Shown piece by piece: positions 34,268 to 46,300 of a DNA stretch of 64,000 nt (position 1 is the stretch's first letter; the number at the start of each line of letters is the position of its first letter). Origin of the DNA: Odontesthes bonariensis (taxonomy: Eukaryota; Chordata; Actinopteri; Atheriniformes; Atherinopsidae); contig NC_134516.1 in the NCBI RefSeq assembly GCF_027942865.1, positions 24,697,322 through 24,761,321 on the forward strand, in the 5' to 3' direction. The notes below the pieces were generated by a model, which had not been told where the DNA came from, searched no databases, and saw only the letters and a program-made list of their open reading frames with translations. The translations under genes were made by a program, and so were the position numbers.

Positions 34268-34400
34268 TAGTGATGGGAAGTTCGGCTCTTTTCTGAGAGC
34301 CGGCTCTTTCGACTCCCCGACGGCTCTTTATTCAGGATCTTTTGTAGCCTATATTTTACCTAAACTTTGCAAAAAGTCATGGTTTGTGTGTTGGTGAAAC
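34268..34400. mobile_element. hAT-type transposon terminus
   Basis: TAGTGATGGGAAGTTCGGCTC, followed by GAGAGCCGGCTCTTTCGACTC, is a widespread fish hAT end. The matching right end was not found nearby. The CAGTGATAC-type end near 54757 (reverse) may be unrelated. Confidence 0.45.
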
Positions 34401-35041
34401 TTTACAGTGGCAAAATAAGTACAAGTAATAAAACATTCACACTTTAATCTGTGTTCCAATTATAAATCCAAGGCAACTCTAAACAAATGGGTCATCAGTA
34501 GAGCAGGCATTGAAATTAGCTAATCAACAACCACTGTGTTCAGACAAATATTTAATAATTGCAAAACTAACATCAAGCCTGATAACATAATATTGTAATG
34601 GACTGAATATGTTTTTAATGTAATCTCTGCTCTGTCGGGTTGATGAGCTGTCAGTCGGTTGCTCCAGCAACGGGTGTGCTGTGGTGTAGAGCCGACAGAG
34701 AGTAAACAGATACGAGGGCTTTTGAGTTGTTGTTCCAGGGTGGCCGCGGGTCCTTAAAAAGTCTTAAAAAGTCGTAAATCAATTTTCCTGAAAATAAGAC
34801 CTTAAAAAGTATTAAATTGTCTTAAATTCAGATTGCATGGGTCTTAAATATTCAGTGTTTCCCACATAGACTAATTTGGGGCGGTGCGCCACAGATTAAA
34901 CACCGGCCGACACATATTGCGTTTCGTTATTATTATTTTTTTTTAACGCTATTTAAAGAAATACTCGTATTCGTTAAGCTGCATTTCCTTTCCCTGCTCT
35001 CCCTCCGTCTCTCTGTCAGTCACGCATCTCTCTCACATAGC

Positions 35042-35099
<58 letters not shown>

Positions 35100-35376
35100 C
35101 CCCTCCCCTTCATTTAGAAATGGTATTAAAAGGTCATAAAAATTCTTAAATTTAACTTGTTTATACCTGTATACACCCTGTGTTCACTTGTTCTGTGTTA
35201 TTTTACCTTTGTAATTTCTTAAAGTTTAATGAATGACTAAATTGGGCTAATTACCTTTTTTGTTTATGAGTATATGTCTGGACATTCACAATAAACATTG
35301 GTTATCAAATGGGGCAAAATATTTCATTAAGTATTTTTTTAACTATAGCTCCTACTGTGACAATTATGTAACATTA
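34401..35376. other. Repeat debris, no gene
   Basis: Contains a CTTAAAAAGTCTTAAAAAGTCGT segment, a hAT-like CAGTGTTTCCCACATAGAC end at about 34854 and a CA microsatellite at 35044-35098. Both named repeats are common in fish. No coding sequence was recognised. Confidence 0.45.
35044..35098. repeat. CA microsatellite
   Basis: An uninterrupted (CA)n run of 55 bp. Confidence 0.97.
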
Positions 35377-36135
35377 GGCAAGGTATCTTTATTTATATAG
35401 CGCATTTCATACCACAGGCAACTCAATGTGCTTTACATAAAGACAAGGCATTTAAAAGAACAGCATCAAGCAGCATAACAACAAGCAATTTAAAGAGAAA
35501 AAAAAATAGAATAAAAATAAAGCAATCAAAGAAGAGGGGAAAAAGAAAAATATAAACTCAACCATAAGCACACGGAAAGAGAAATGTTTTTAACCTGGAT
35601 TTAAAAGTGCTACAGTTGGGGCTGATTTCAGTTCTGCTGGTAGTTTGTTCCAGTTGTGTGCAGTATAACAGCTAAAAGCTGCTTCACCATGTCTAGTTTG
35701 AACTCTGGGCTCCACTATCTGACCTGAGTCAGCAGATCTCAGAGCTCTGCTGGGTTTATACTCTACCAGCATGTCATTCATGTATTCTGGACCTAAACCA
35801 TTCCGTGATTTGTAGACGAGCAGCAGAACTTTAAAATCTATTCTGTATCTGACCGGGAGCCGATGTAAAGACTTGAGAACTGGGGTGATGTGATGTGATC
35901 TCTTTGTTCTGGTTAAAACTCGGGCTGCAGCGTTCTGAATGAGCTGCAGCTGTTTGAGACTCTTTTGGGGGAGTCCAGTCAGAAGACTGTTACAGTAGTC
36001 GAGTCTGTTGGAGATGAAAGCATGAATCAGCTTCTCCTGATCTATTTGGGACATGAAACCCTCAATTCTGGATATGTTCTTAAGTTGATAAAAGGCTGTT
36101 TTGGTGACTGATTTGATATGATTGTTGATCATATC
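35377..36135 (-). pseudogene. L2-type LINE, 3' end of the reverse transcriptase
   Basis: Minus-strand C-terminal part of an L2/CR1-group RT protein: SVTKTAFYQLKNISRIEG..., FISNRLDYCNSLLTGLP, QLIQNAAARVLTRTKRS, KSLHRLPVRYRIDFKVLLL, then the terminal HGEAAFSCYTAHNWNKLP. A frameshift lies near the C-terminus (ALLNPG, then LKTFLF would continue in another frame). The 3' UTR ends TATATAAATAAAGATACCTTGCC, typical of fish L2. The 5' part is truncated at about 36135, the usual fate of LINE copies. Confidence 0.85.
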
Positions 36136-37085
36136 ATTAAATAAATTGTCCTATGTAAATGTAAATTGATAAAAAAAAATTGTGTTCAAGGCAAGATTCC
36201 AGAGAGCACCAGAGTTTGAGAGGCGCTTTACTGGCTTTTCTTCCATCAAACCTGTTGCTAATTTGCGTTTATTGTTTAGTGGAAATATTTATGTTGATTA
36301 GACTTTCTCCAAAATGACAACCTTTTTTCAACCTGGATAGCTCCACTGTTGAAAATGAGGAGCTTACATTCACAAATGACATTGAAATCAAATTAAATTC
36401 AACATCTGGTATGAGGTTACAGCTCTGGAACCTGTTGAAGGAAAAATATTCCAACTTCAGAAGATGTGCTTTTAACTTAACAGTTCTTTTTGGATCCTCC
36501 TATTAGGCTGCATGAAAAAAATAATACTGCATAATACTTAATTCAATTAGTGAAACATTTTTTCACTTAAAAATATTGAGTTGATTTGAAAGCTTTCAAA
36601 TCTGTTAAAACAAAACATGAGTAATGGGTTGTTCAGGAGGTTGACCTGAAGCAGGTACCAGGTGGCCAAAAGGGCTGCATCATCAGTAGCTGCTCAAGCT
36701 AAAATTCAGGGATGGGAAGAATTTGTCATCTGTTCCCATTTCTTTGGTTGCATCTATAAAATAACAGTTTGACATGCATGAAATGGCATTTCTGCAGAAA
36801 ACAGGTGATTCCCTGAGATGCATCTGGACCTTCAGCTGTTCAATGAAGCCTCATCAGAAATGGTCTCCATGGAAGGGTGGCTGTCAAGAAGCCGTTCTTA
36901 AGGAGGGGAAACGGAGAGAAAAGGCTGAGCTGAGCCAAATGACACAAGAAGTGGACTGAAAATCAGTGGCAACAGGTCTGATGGAGGGATGAATCCTCCC
37001 CAGAGCCCGGGGAGGGTTTAAATAAATGAATAAATCCAACAACTCTAATGGATTCTGTTCATTACATCAGATTTTACAGATCAAA
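36136..37085. other. Intergenic, possible transposon remnant
   Basis: The stretch 36620-37020 reads like a decayed transposase gene (TGGTCTCCATGGAAGGGTGG...GTGGACTGAAAATCAGTGGC), perhaps Tc1-like, but I cannot place it firmly. The rest is unassigned. Confidence 0.3.
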
Positions 37086-38663
37086 CATCTATTTTGTTCT
37101 ACATTTGGATGCAAGAAGACGAGCCAGGTGTTGGAATATATTCAGTTAAGTCGTGAGCTGTACAACCACACAGTGGACTGTGCACAAAAGCATTCACTAT
37201 CCTGTCTGGAACATGAACAAACATGTCTGATTAATACTGGGCATAATGCAACATCAAATGTTCTATCTATATGTGAGAATCGGATGTCTTACCTGGTCGT
37301 CCCTACAGCAAGGACACTGCCTGTGGGGACTACTTGCATATAGTCGACATATACAGACATAATTAAAAGAAAAACGTCTGTGGACTTGTTTCCACACTTT
37401 AAGTCACTCACATTGTTAACCTGCAGGTTGCAGTTTAAATATGAACATGATAAAGTCTGGTCTTTGTTGGATTTTATGAAAGTAATTATGAGGACAGATG
37501 ATGTGAACTACTGTAACAAATGTTAGTTTTCAGAATGAAAACAACCTGGGGATATAAATATTCTCATTTTCATAAATAAATATGAAGTTCAGGTGTGACA
37601 GTCAACATTTTACAGTAAAAAAAGACTTTCTCAGAAACTTAGACCCATATTAAAAAAGAGCATTATTCAAAAAGACGCATTTTCCCTTTTAAATGAGTTA
37701 AAAATGTAACTTTAACTTCAGTGTATTTTCAGTACAGTTCCACCTCACTGATGGCTGGTAAAGCCTCCACAGTACAAAGAACAGAAAACAGTCGCCTACA
37801 GACTATAAAGTGCTCAAATGTCACATTTCCCATGTTGGAAGTTTGCTGTGTCACAGGGAGTCTGTGGGAGTCTTTGGTTGTTCTCACAAGGCAACAAGTT
37901 TTCAGGAGGAATGATGGAAATCCACAGAAATCATCAAGACAAATTTGAGAAACAGTTACAGATATGAACAAAATGATGGCACAAGGTGCTTTAAACATTT
38001 AACCTCCGTTATGTCCTGTTTAATCAGGTTCATCTGAAATAAATCTAAGATCTGCTCAATATCACTTAATAAAAGAGCAGCTCTGCATCATGTTGTCTCA
38101 CGTTTCTACATCTCAGCTCAGATATTAATCTGAGCTTTAAACATCTCAGAGTGCGCAGAAGGCAGTTAGCGTGACTTTAGGAAGAATACACCCTCTGCTA
38201 TGTTCCAAACACATCCATGCTTCTAGATCCTCTGGATGAGAGAGCTGCAGAGCTCCTTATTCCTGCCAAGGAGTCAACATTATGTTAGAGTTATTTCCAG
38301 AACTCAGCAGGTTAACTTACTAAGACTCCAGTCTTATGTCACGCTGAGCTCACTTTTTTCCCCTTGAAACCCAACTAGCAGCTCCCACTAGTGAAGTGGA
38401 CAAGTGATGCGTTGGACCCCAATTTCATGACTGTGACGTCTTTGTGACGTATTAGAACCGAGGTTATAACCTGGAGTCCTTCAGACCAAATCTCTGTCAC
38501 TCCCCTCACACTCCCCAGCCAGAGATTAGGGGCCCACAGTGATCTGCAGGACTTTGGTCCAGATGTTTAACACCGTATCTGACCAAGCGTAGTTCACCTT
38601 CTTTAAAATATCCCATGTTCATTCCTCACATGTTGCAACAAACCTTTTTAAATGTCAGAAGTG
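37086..38663. repeat. Inverted duplication, arm 2
   Basis: Reverse-orientation copy of 848-2379, high identity by eye. The cysteine-rich open frame reappears (LFCSTFGCKKTSQVLEYI...) but is altered after MSYL by a ~45-bp replacement around 37290-37335 and has no signal-peptide exon upstream. The two arms frame a 34.7-kb interval holding the tRNA arrays. Confidence 0.85.
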
Positions 38664-38752
38664 TTCATTTTCAGAGCTGAATTGAATGCAGCACGATCTG
38701 ACTGGGTCCCAGGTGAGGTTTATGAGTGTAATTAGAGCAGGTAGAGCACCAA

Positions 38753-38869
38753 TATAAAGTCAGCTGCAGCCTCAGATGAGTTACAGCACAAAGCTTCTCT
38801 CAACACCACTCGTTCCTTAACATGGCATCACATCTTCCCATGTTGGTTTTCATCCTACACAAGACTTAA
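38753..38869 (+). promoter_or_regulatory. TATA promoter-like site with a 15-codon open frame
   Basis: TATAAA at 38753-38758, a CAGCTG E-box directly after it, and an ATG at 38822 reading MASHLPMLVFILHKT then stop. It looks like the first exon of an oocyte-type gene whose remainder is missing or displaced by the LTR element inserted at 39094. Weak support. Confidence 0.25.
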
Positions 38870-39093
38870 ATATCTCCTCTGCTTTTGTTTTCCTTTTTCT
38901 ACCACATGTGGAAGATGCATTCCCTCGAGTGCAAAGCTACATGATCATTTTGCAAAATATCTTTTAACTCATTCGATTCAGATCACTTGCTATTAAACTA
39001 GCAATAGTTGGGACAATCAAACTTTCAAAGTACTCTCTGATACGGCCCTCTAGAAAAGGTCTCCAAACAGTTCTAGCAGAGTCCCAGTGAATG

Positions 39094-40878
39094 TGTAGCG
39101 TTGACACGTTATTGATTAATATTTACCTCGAAAATAGCAGGGGCACCACCTACCTACAATCTTGATTTACGTTACAGTCAGGTAGGAAACTGTTACAATC
39201 TTAGATCCTGGTATATTAAATTATTAATTAATTAATAATCAATCTCATTCTGAGTCGTGCGTCCTATTTGGAGTGGTAATCGGCTTTAGTAACTGTCTGT
39301 GACGCTCTTAAATGGGTTAATACAAACATTTATTCAACATTGCACAGGTATATAGGTGTATAAACAATTGATAAAGAGACAGAAATTAGAATTATTGGGG
39401 ACACTCAAAGGGGATAATAGGGAAGAAAGGAGCAGGCCATTAACAGGGTTACCTATCAAAAATGTGACTAAATCTGGTTCATAACACGGATATTGTGCCA
39501 ACAGTCTTCTGCCCGCGGAGGTCTGTTCATTCGTCGCTTCCAGAGAAAGTTTTCACTTTATCCACGGTTTCAAAAGATCTCAAACCAGCACCTTACTTTG
39601 TCGTAGCAGCGTAAGGGATTCCGTGGTTCTTTCCTTCTGATGAGTTGGTGTCGAAGCGGTGTTCCCGTGGTAACCAGCGGGATGACGTAGAATCAACTTC
39701 TCCTTTATTCTTCGTCCTTGGATGAAGAGTGGCGGCTTGGCTGGGCTGTATGGGTTGGCACACACTCGCGTGTGTTGGACCAGACTTTTATATAAAAGAG
39801 AAGGGGAAGTCTAAAAAAATTGGGAATTAATAGTTACGGAGAAAAACAAGACAAAGGCTGAGATAAGAGGGCTGAGAGCAAGAGAAGAGATAAGCAAGCA
39901 GGGCAAGAGGTAAGACAAGCAGGGCAAGAGCCAGGATTTCCTGCGCGCCTCTCTTTTAAGCTGGAGATCACATGTCAGCTTTCGTCCAATCAGAGTTCAG
40001 CTGGCTTTTGACCCAAGGGAAAAAGGGGGGTTGACCACGCTGAATTCATGAGACAAAAAGGGGGGATTTCTGCTCCTTTCTTATACCGTATTTAACCCAT
40101 ATGACAGTGATTTTAGACAATATAATGTTCTTAACAGACAATAATGTTGCATACAAGCAGGCATAAACATCCATATGAGCATTGACAGTTATCAGCATAC
40201 AATACTTCATATTTATCATGATAGAAATGGTATGACAACTTTGGTTGCTGTTAATTTAGAATGATCTGCAGCTGTTTGGGTAATACCTGTGGAATTAAAC
40301 ACTATTAGGTTATGCATTGCACATAATGAGAACATTAAACATCCGTAGTTGAAATTGTCCATGGTTGTTTAGGCTGACATAGTGAAAAGTGTCCGTTATC
40401 CATGTCCTTTGGGGGGCACTGTGGCTCCACGAGAGGGATTCCTTTTAAATCCAATTTTCATAACTTGGTAATTAATGAAGGTACAAGAATGGCGAATGTT
40501 TCAAAATGATCTGTAGATTTGTCCAGTAATGATTTTCACACTTTCAGTCTACGGAAAGTGAGGTTTATAGTGGAATTTTCACTCTCTGAAAATAGGGAAG
40601 TGTGGCATTCCTTCGGGTTGGTCCAGCAGGAGAGTTGAGCCTACATCTGCTCCCTTATCAGGAGGTGTCCTACATAATTTATTATTCGTAGCTGGTCTGG
40701 GGGAGAGAAGACTCGGAAACAAAGAACCCCATTTGGTTGGTCTCACATCTGGCTCCGTTATCTCCTTTGAGCTGATCCGTTGAGAGGGTCGTAAAGAGGG
40801 TACGTTTCTTGATGTCAAGAAAGGTTGGATCTTTATGTAAACATCTCCGTGCTCTGTCTTTCCTGAGAGCACGCTACA
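39094..40878 (-). repeat. 3' LTR (left) of the lokiretrovirus-like element
   Basis: 1,785 bp, starting TGTAGCGTTGACACG and ending GAGAGCACGCTACA on the plus strand, with short inverted ends TGTAGCG/CGCTACA. A purine-rich tract adjoins its inner edge. Confidence 0.95.
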
Positions 40879-41211
40879 TATCCCCCACTTGATTTGGAGG
40901 TGTCCTGGGGAGATCTCGGAATCACGGAGGAGTAATCCCAGTGGTCTCAGGTTCAGAGGTTGAGGTCTTCTCTGAGGTGGTTGTTGGCTTTTCCTATCTT
41001 GCAGTAATATTTTACTGTAAGACTTATGGAATTAGAAAAAACATATAAAAAGATATAACGAATTTAACTACGCTTTCTTAAGGGACTATAGTCGTAGCCT
41101 GAAACTAATGTCTAACCTATCTTCTAGCTAATTCTTTATAAAAGGGTAAATGGACTAAGTAACAAAGAAAAATCAAAAAGGGGCAGAGGTGACAGAAAAG
41201 TTGGCTTAGAG

Positions 41212-43029
41212 TTATACTTCATTCGCTAGTTCGTGGACTGCGGGGGAATATATGACTCGGGGTTCTTCCAATTCTGTCTCCTCATCAAAAGTCACTAGAT
41301 CGGTGGTGTTTTTGTCCTGATCTGGCTTCTTACGTTTGTTACGTCTCGTGGTCCATTTGAGTAGGTTAATTTGGCCCTGGAGGGCGTTAGCGCGTCGAGA
41401 ATATAGGTACGCGATTCCGAAGGTGAGGAGGTAGCCTAGGGCAACCATAGTCGCGGTTACTGTGTCGGGGCCTGACCATGAGTAGGATATAGTTGGTCGG
41501 GGAGGTTTGTTGCTGGAGGTTATTTCTTTCAGCACGTTCTCTATGGGACTGACGTCAATGGTTTTAAAACCTTCAAATTGGAGTTGAGTGACCGTGTCTG
41601 CCTCAAGCTCCAGGGATTGCTTTGAGTAGAAATCGGAGATTTCTATTTCCCCGTCGTATTGGTCAGGATTAAGGTGGTAAAGGGCCAGGTCTCCTATGTG
41701 AAGGATTGCGCCTTCAGGAACTGTGACCCACAATGTGCGGTTTGGTAGTTCCATTTTGGTAGACGTGTCGTGTTGATCGTAACTAATAGTGGCGGTCTTC
41801 GCTGGAGTGTTAACCAACCAGCGACTTCCCACAGTTTCTGCTTGGGTGTTAGTTACTTGGTATTTTGGTGTGAGAGTTGTTTGGCACTGGGAGTCTTCGG
41901 TGAGAAGTTTAAGTCCACAGAGGCCCCCAGTGTCGTCTCTAACGAATGGTTTGCTGGGGCAGAGATAATGAATGTCTCTGGTAAGGGTGCACATTTTTAA
42001 ATTGGGCGCGAGGTAGAGATCTGGAGAACTATCGTGGTACGCTACCACTGTTGGTGTGTGCACTTTAACGTGGGTTTCACCTTTCCAGATTCCTACGTTG
42101 ATGACGTCTTTTAGTCGGTAGATGTTGTCGAGGGTAACTATGGGAAGATTAATGAGGAAGGCTATTTCGCGGCCTTCGGGATTTACGTGAATGGGGACTG
42201 CGCTGCCTAGTGTATAAGCTAGATGTGCTTGCAAGGGGTTAACAATTTCTCTAGTGGCCGTGGACAGAATGTCCTGTACTACGGCTAGCGACACTAGGTA
42301 CGGAGGGATTTTTCCCATAGCTAGAATATCAACGGAGGAGCTAACATCTCTTATCAGATCAGACATGAGCATAGTTACCAGCTGTGTGTGAGCATAATCA
42401 ACCTTTAAAACTCCCAGCAGTGTGTCTTCTGCTGCGACTGTCTTCATCAGGGTTTCACTATGGGAGTTCAAAACCAAGACCGTGCCTTCCACAGTTTTGG
42501 TCACCGTGCTGAGCTGTCCTCTCTGCAAGTCTAGTTGCTGTTGGATGCCCGGGATTTCACCCTGCAACTCACCCATATGACGCTTTATCGCGGCAATGTT
42601 TACGGCATTCACGGCTGACGCCCCCAAACTGAATAGGGAGCCGACGGCGGATGCGGCTGCCAGTAGTCCCCCAATGAAGCGTTTCTCCCTTCTGTTCGCC
42701 CCACTCAGTTCTGATTGAGTGATGGTGAACTTCTGGAGTTGTTGCAACATATGGGTGATGTCTACCTCCGCATGAGTGATGACTTCTCTCTTCCACCGAG
42801 CGCCGGCCCACGAAGTCAGTTTGGCGGAGCTAGGCACGTTCCTCGTGCACAGCACACTAGGACTGAACCGGACATACACCTTCTGGGTGTGTAGCCGGCA
42901 GTTGGTGATCAGGAGTCCGGGTTGTTCCATTAGAACAATTCCGGAGTCTGGTCCGGGTTCAACGATCTCAGTCCAAGTGGGAATAGTTGCCAGTCCCATC
43001 GTCGCAAGTATGAGCCAGAGTGTCATCAT
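41212..43029 (-). CDS. env of the lokiretrovirus-like element
   Basis: A 605-residue frame with signal peptide, furin-type cleavage site (RREKR), hydrophobic fusion-peptide-like segment, heptad-repeat helix, cysteine-bearing ectodomain, one C-terminal membrane anchor and a short tail. It lies ~290 bp downstream of gag-pol; families of this kind express env from a spliced RNA. Confidence 0.8.
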   Translation of the reverse strand: MMTLWLILATMGLATIPTWTEIVEPGPDSGIVLMEQPGLLITNCRLHTQKVYVRFSPSVLCTRNVPSSAKLTSWAGARWKREVITHAEVDITHMLQQLQKFTITQSELSGANRREKRFIGGLLAAASAVGSLFSLGASAVNAVNIAAIKRHMGELQGEIPGIQQQLDLQRGQLSTVTKTVEGTVLVLNSHSETLMKTVAAEDTLLGVLKVDYAHTQLVTMLMSDLIRDVSSSVDILAMGKIPPYLVSLAVVQDILSTATREIVNPLQAHLAYTLGSAVPIHVNPEGREIAFLINLPIVTLDNIYRLKDVINVGIWKGETHVKVHTPTVVAYHDSSPDLYLAPNLKMCTLTRDIHYLCPSKPFVRDDTGGLCGLKLLTEDSQCQTTLTPKYQVTNTQAETVGSRWLVNTPAKTATISYDQHDTSTKMELPNRTLWVTVPEGAILHIGDLALYHLNPDQYDGEIEISDFYSKQSLELEADTVTQLQFEGFKTIDVSPIENVLKEITSSNKPPRPTISYSWSGPDTVTATMVALGYLLTFGIAYLYSRRANALQGQINLLKWTTRRNKRKKPDQDKNTTDLVTFDEETELEEPRVIYSPAVHELANEV

Positions 43030-43315
43030 CCTGGTGAAAAACAGTGATGGATATTAGGGCTTATTTCAAATTGATACACTTTTGGTTGGACGGAGGTTAG
43101 AGTTGGCTAGTTCACCCCCACTTGCAGTTAGTGTGTTAGTAGCTTTTATTAGACAGGCAGTCGGATCGGGAAGACGGACTTTAGTTGGAACTATTCTGGT
43201 TTTGCCTATTTTGATTTTAGTTCTTTGCTAATAATATTGTTTAGGAGGGAGCTCTGTGTTCTTTTCTTTTATCGTTTTGTTAAGGCTTTTGCTCCCCCCC
43301 TTGTGGATCTCGGTT

Positions 43316-46300
43316 TTATGGGTTTGCTGAGACCTGATTGTCCTCAGCGGGTCCCCTAAAGCTTTTATGTGGTCTAATTTGGTTTCTGTGGACCCATTTG
43401 GACTTGGCTTCTTTCTGTCCTTGGCTGATTTTTATCTGATACACCACTGGTGACAGTTTTTCGGTGATCAGGTGGGGTCCTGTCCATCGAGGAAGGAACT
43501 TTTTGGCCAGCTTTCCAACCTTGTGACTCGTCTGTTCACCGGTTTTGGTGAAGTTGTAGTACCAGACCTTGTCCCCCACTTGGAGTTCCTCCTGTGAGGC
43601 TTTTTGGTCATAATAGCTCTTTCTTCCCTCGACCGATTTTTCCAGGTGTTTCTGAGCGAATGCAAAGGTTACCTGTAGGTGTCTGCTGAGGTCCTTCATG
43701 TACTGGTGAGTGGTGTACGCTGTTGCTACACTGGCTTCACCTGGTTGGTAGAGCAGATGCAGTGGCATTGTCATCTGTCTGCCTGTCATCATTTCAAACG
43801 GGGAGATTCCCGTTGCTTCGTGTGGTGTTGCTCTGATGGCCATTAAGACCAACGGCAATTTTACATCCCAATCTCGTTGGTTGGATGCAACGTACTTCTT
43901 AAGTATGTTCACCACAGTTCGGTTGGCTCGCTCTACTTGACCTGAGGCTCGCGGGTGATAACTGATGTGAAAGTTTGCTTTCACACCCAGAGCTTGCCAC
44001 AACTGTTGCATGACTTCTGCCGTGAAGTGTGTTCCTCTGTCTGAGTTGACACGACTCGGAAGGCCGAATCTTGAGAACACATGGTTCATGAGCAGGTAGG
44101 CGGTAGTTTCAGCTGTATCGTTTGCAGCTGGTAGGCATTCTACCCATTTGGTGAATGCACATGTAACCGTGAGGAAGTATTTGTTGCCTCTGGTTGATTT
44201 GGTGAGAGGTCCCACCCAGTCAATTTGGAGGTCTGACCATGGGAATGAGATGCCTCTCCTCTGCAACGGAGCCCGGTGTATCGGGTTTGTCGGCTGAAAC
44301 TGGCAACACACAAGGCATCCTTTGATGTAGTCGGCTACATCTTTTCTCATTTTTGGCCAGTATGCCACTTGTTTTAACGCGCTGTATGTTGCTTTGACAC
44401 CTTTGTGTCCAGCCGCGGGAAGGTCGTGTGCGTGCACGAGCATCACCCCCCTTTGGTTTCGAGGGACCACGAACGCAGGTGAAGAGAGTGCGTCGGAAAC
44501 ATGAACTAAGACACCTTTGACCAACCGCAGGGCTGATCGAGTGGCAAAGAGTTTCTTTAAATCAGGGATGTTATTGAGGTCAGACTCAGAGGGTGTGTTT
44601 GAGTCGTCAGACACGAACAACACCATTTTATTGATGGCAGGGTCGAGCGATTGAAGGGTGACCAGGTCAGTGTCGGTGAACGCTGGTTCCACTGACACTG
44701 ATCCATCGTTAGATGTCTGGGCGGGAGGGTTCGTTTTGGAACGCGTCACCACACAGACCTGTGGTTCGGAGGAGTCCGCGGTGGCTGCGGTTAGCCACGA
44801 GGGATCCAGTGACCAGGGGATGCCATGCATCGCTCCCTGTTTTGCCAAGGAATCAGTTAGATCGTTCAGTTCTTTGTCTTGCCCCGGTACACGTGAGAGG
44901 CCTCTGACCTTTTTCCAGTAGATCTGCATGTCGTTGGACTCAATGGCGTGGTTACATGCCAGGAACAATTCTTTATTTTTCACAGGTTTTCTGCTGGAAG
45001 TCAGGAAACCATTGCGTTTCCACGTGGCAAGGTGGCAAGAGAAACTGAGACGAGCGTGGTTAGAATCAGTACAAATCAATAAGTCTTTCACACCTTTTTC
45101 TGCAGCGAGTTGTACCGTGATCAGGACACCTGCCACTTCTGCGTATTGGGACGACTGTGAACCAAGCTGGAAGCTTTGAGGTTCATAGGGGTTGTTCTGG
45201 AGCCAAACGACGCCTGCACCTGCTCGTGTAACCGTGTCATGATGAAAAGAGCACCCATCTACATACGCAGTAGTCATGTTTTTACACACGTTTTCATCGT
45301 AGTAGTGGTGGTGGGGGTTGGTTACAGGTGAGGGTTTATCTGTAATTGCACAGAGTGGAGGTGTATCTGCAGTGCAGTTCTGACATGCAGCAAGATCGGT
45401 GCCGAGAGGGCTCTTTTTGTTCTGCGCGTAGCGGACTTCTAAGTCGAAACTTTGCAGAGCCATTAGCCATGAGGCCACACGGGCATTTGTTACAACTCCA
45501 TCCCTTATACGTTGGCTGTTAAGGAACGTGGTAGGTTGGTGTTGTGTTTCTACAATGACCTTTTGGCCTCCAAGGTAGTTGGAGAAATGTTTAACTGCCC
45601 AAACTGTGGCAAGCAGAGCTTTTTCACAGTCAGAATATTTCAGCTCGGGTATAGCTAGCGTTTTACTGGCGTACGCCACTACTCTCTTATCCTGGTCGTA
45701 TTTCTGATACAGACCAGCGCTTAAACAGTGAGTTGAGAAGCCCACTTTGAGGTGGAATGGTTTGTCGCAGTTAGGGTAGTTTAAACATGGTGCTGTGCAC
45801 AGTTTTTCTTTTAAGGTGGACATGGCCTTTTGTTGTGGCTCAGCCCAGATAAAAGGTGTGTCCTTTTTAAGTAGTTCAGTTAGAGGTTTTGCTATGTCGG
45901 CATAGCTCTCAATGAACTGTCGAGAGTAGTTGCAGACTCCTAAGAAGCTGCGGAGCTCAGAGACGTTTGAGGGAACTTTGATGTTACTGATGCCCTGGAT
46001 GCGGTTAACTTGTGGCTCGACACCACTTGGTCCTACTAGGAGACCGACGTAGTCTACTTTGGTTTTGCACCACTGACATTTTGAGAGTGATATTTTTGCA
46101 CCCGCAGTGGTGAGTTGACCCAGGACATGGTCGATTTCCTGAATGTGTGCATCCAGGTTGGGGCTACGGAGAAGGATGTCATCGACGTAGATGAGGTTAC
46201 CTCGTTCGCCGGCATCAGGACATGCTTTGTTCAGAAATATGTTGAATTCAGCAGGTGAGTTGGCGTAGCCAAAAGGACACCTGGTGAATGTATATTGACG

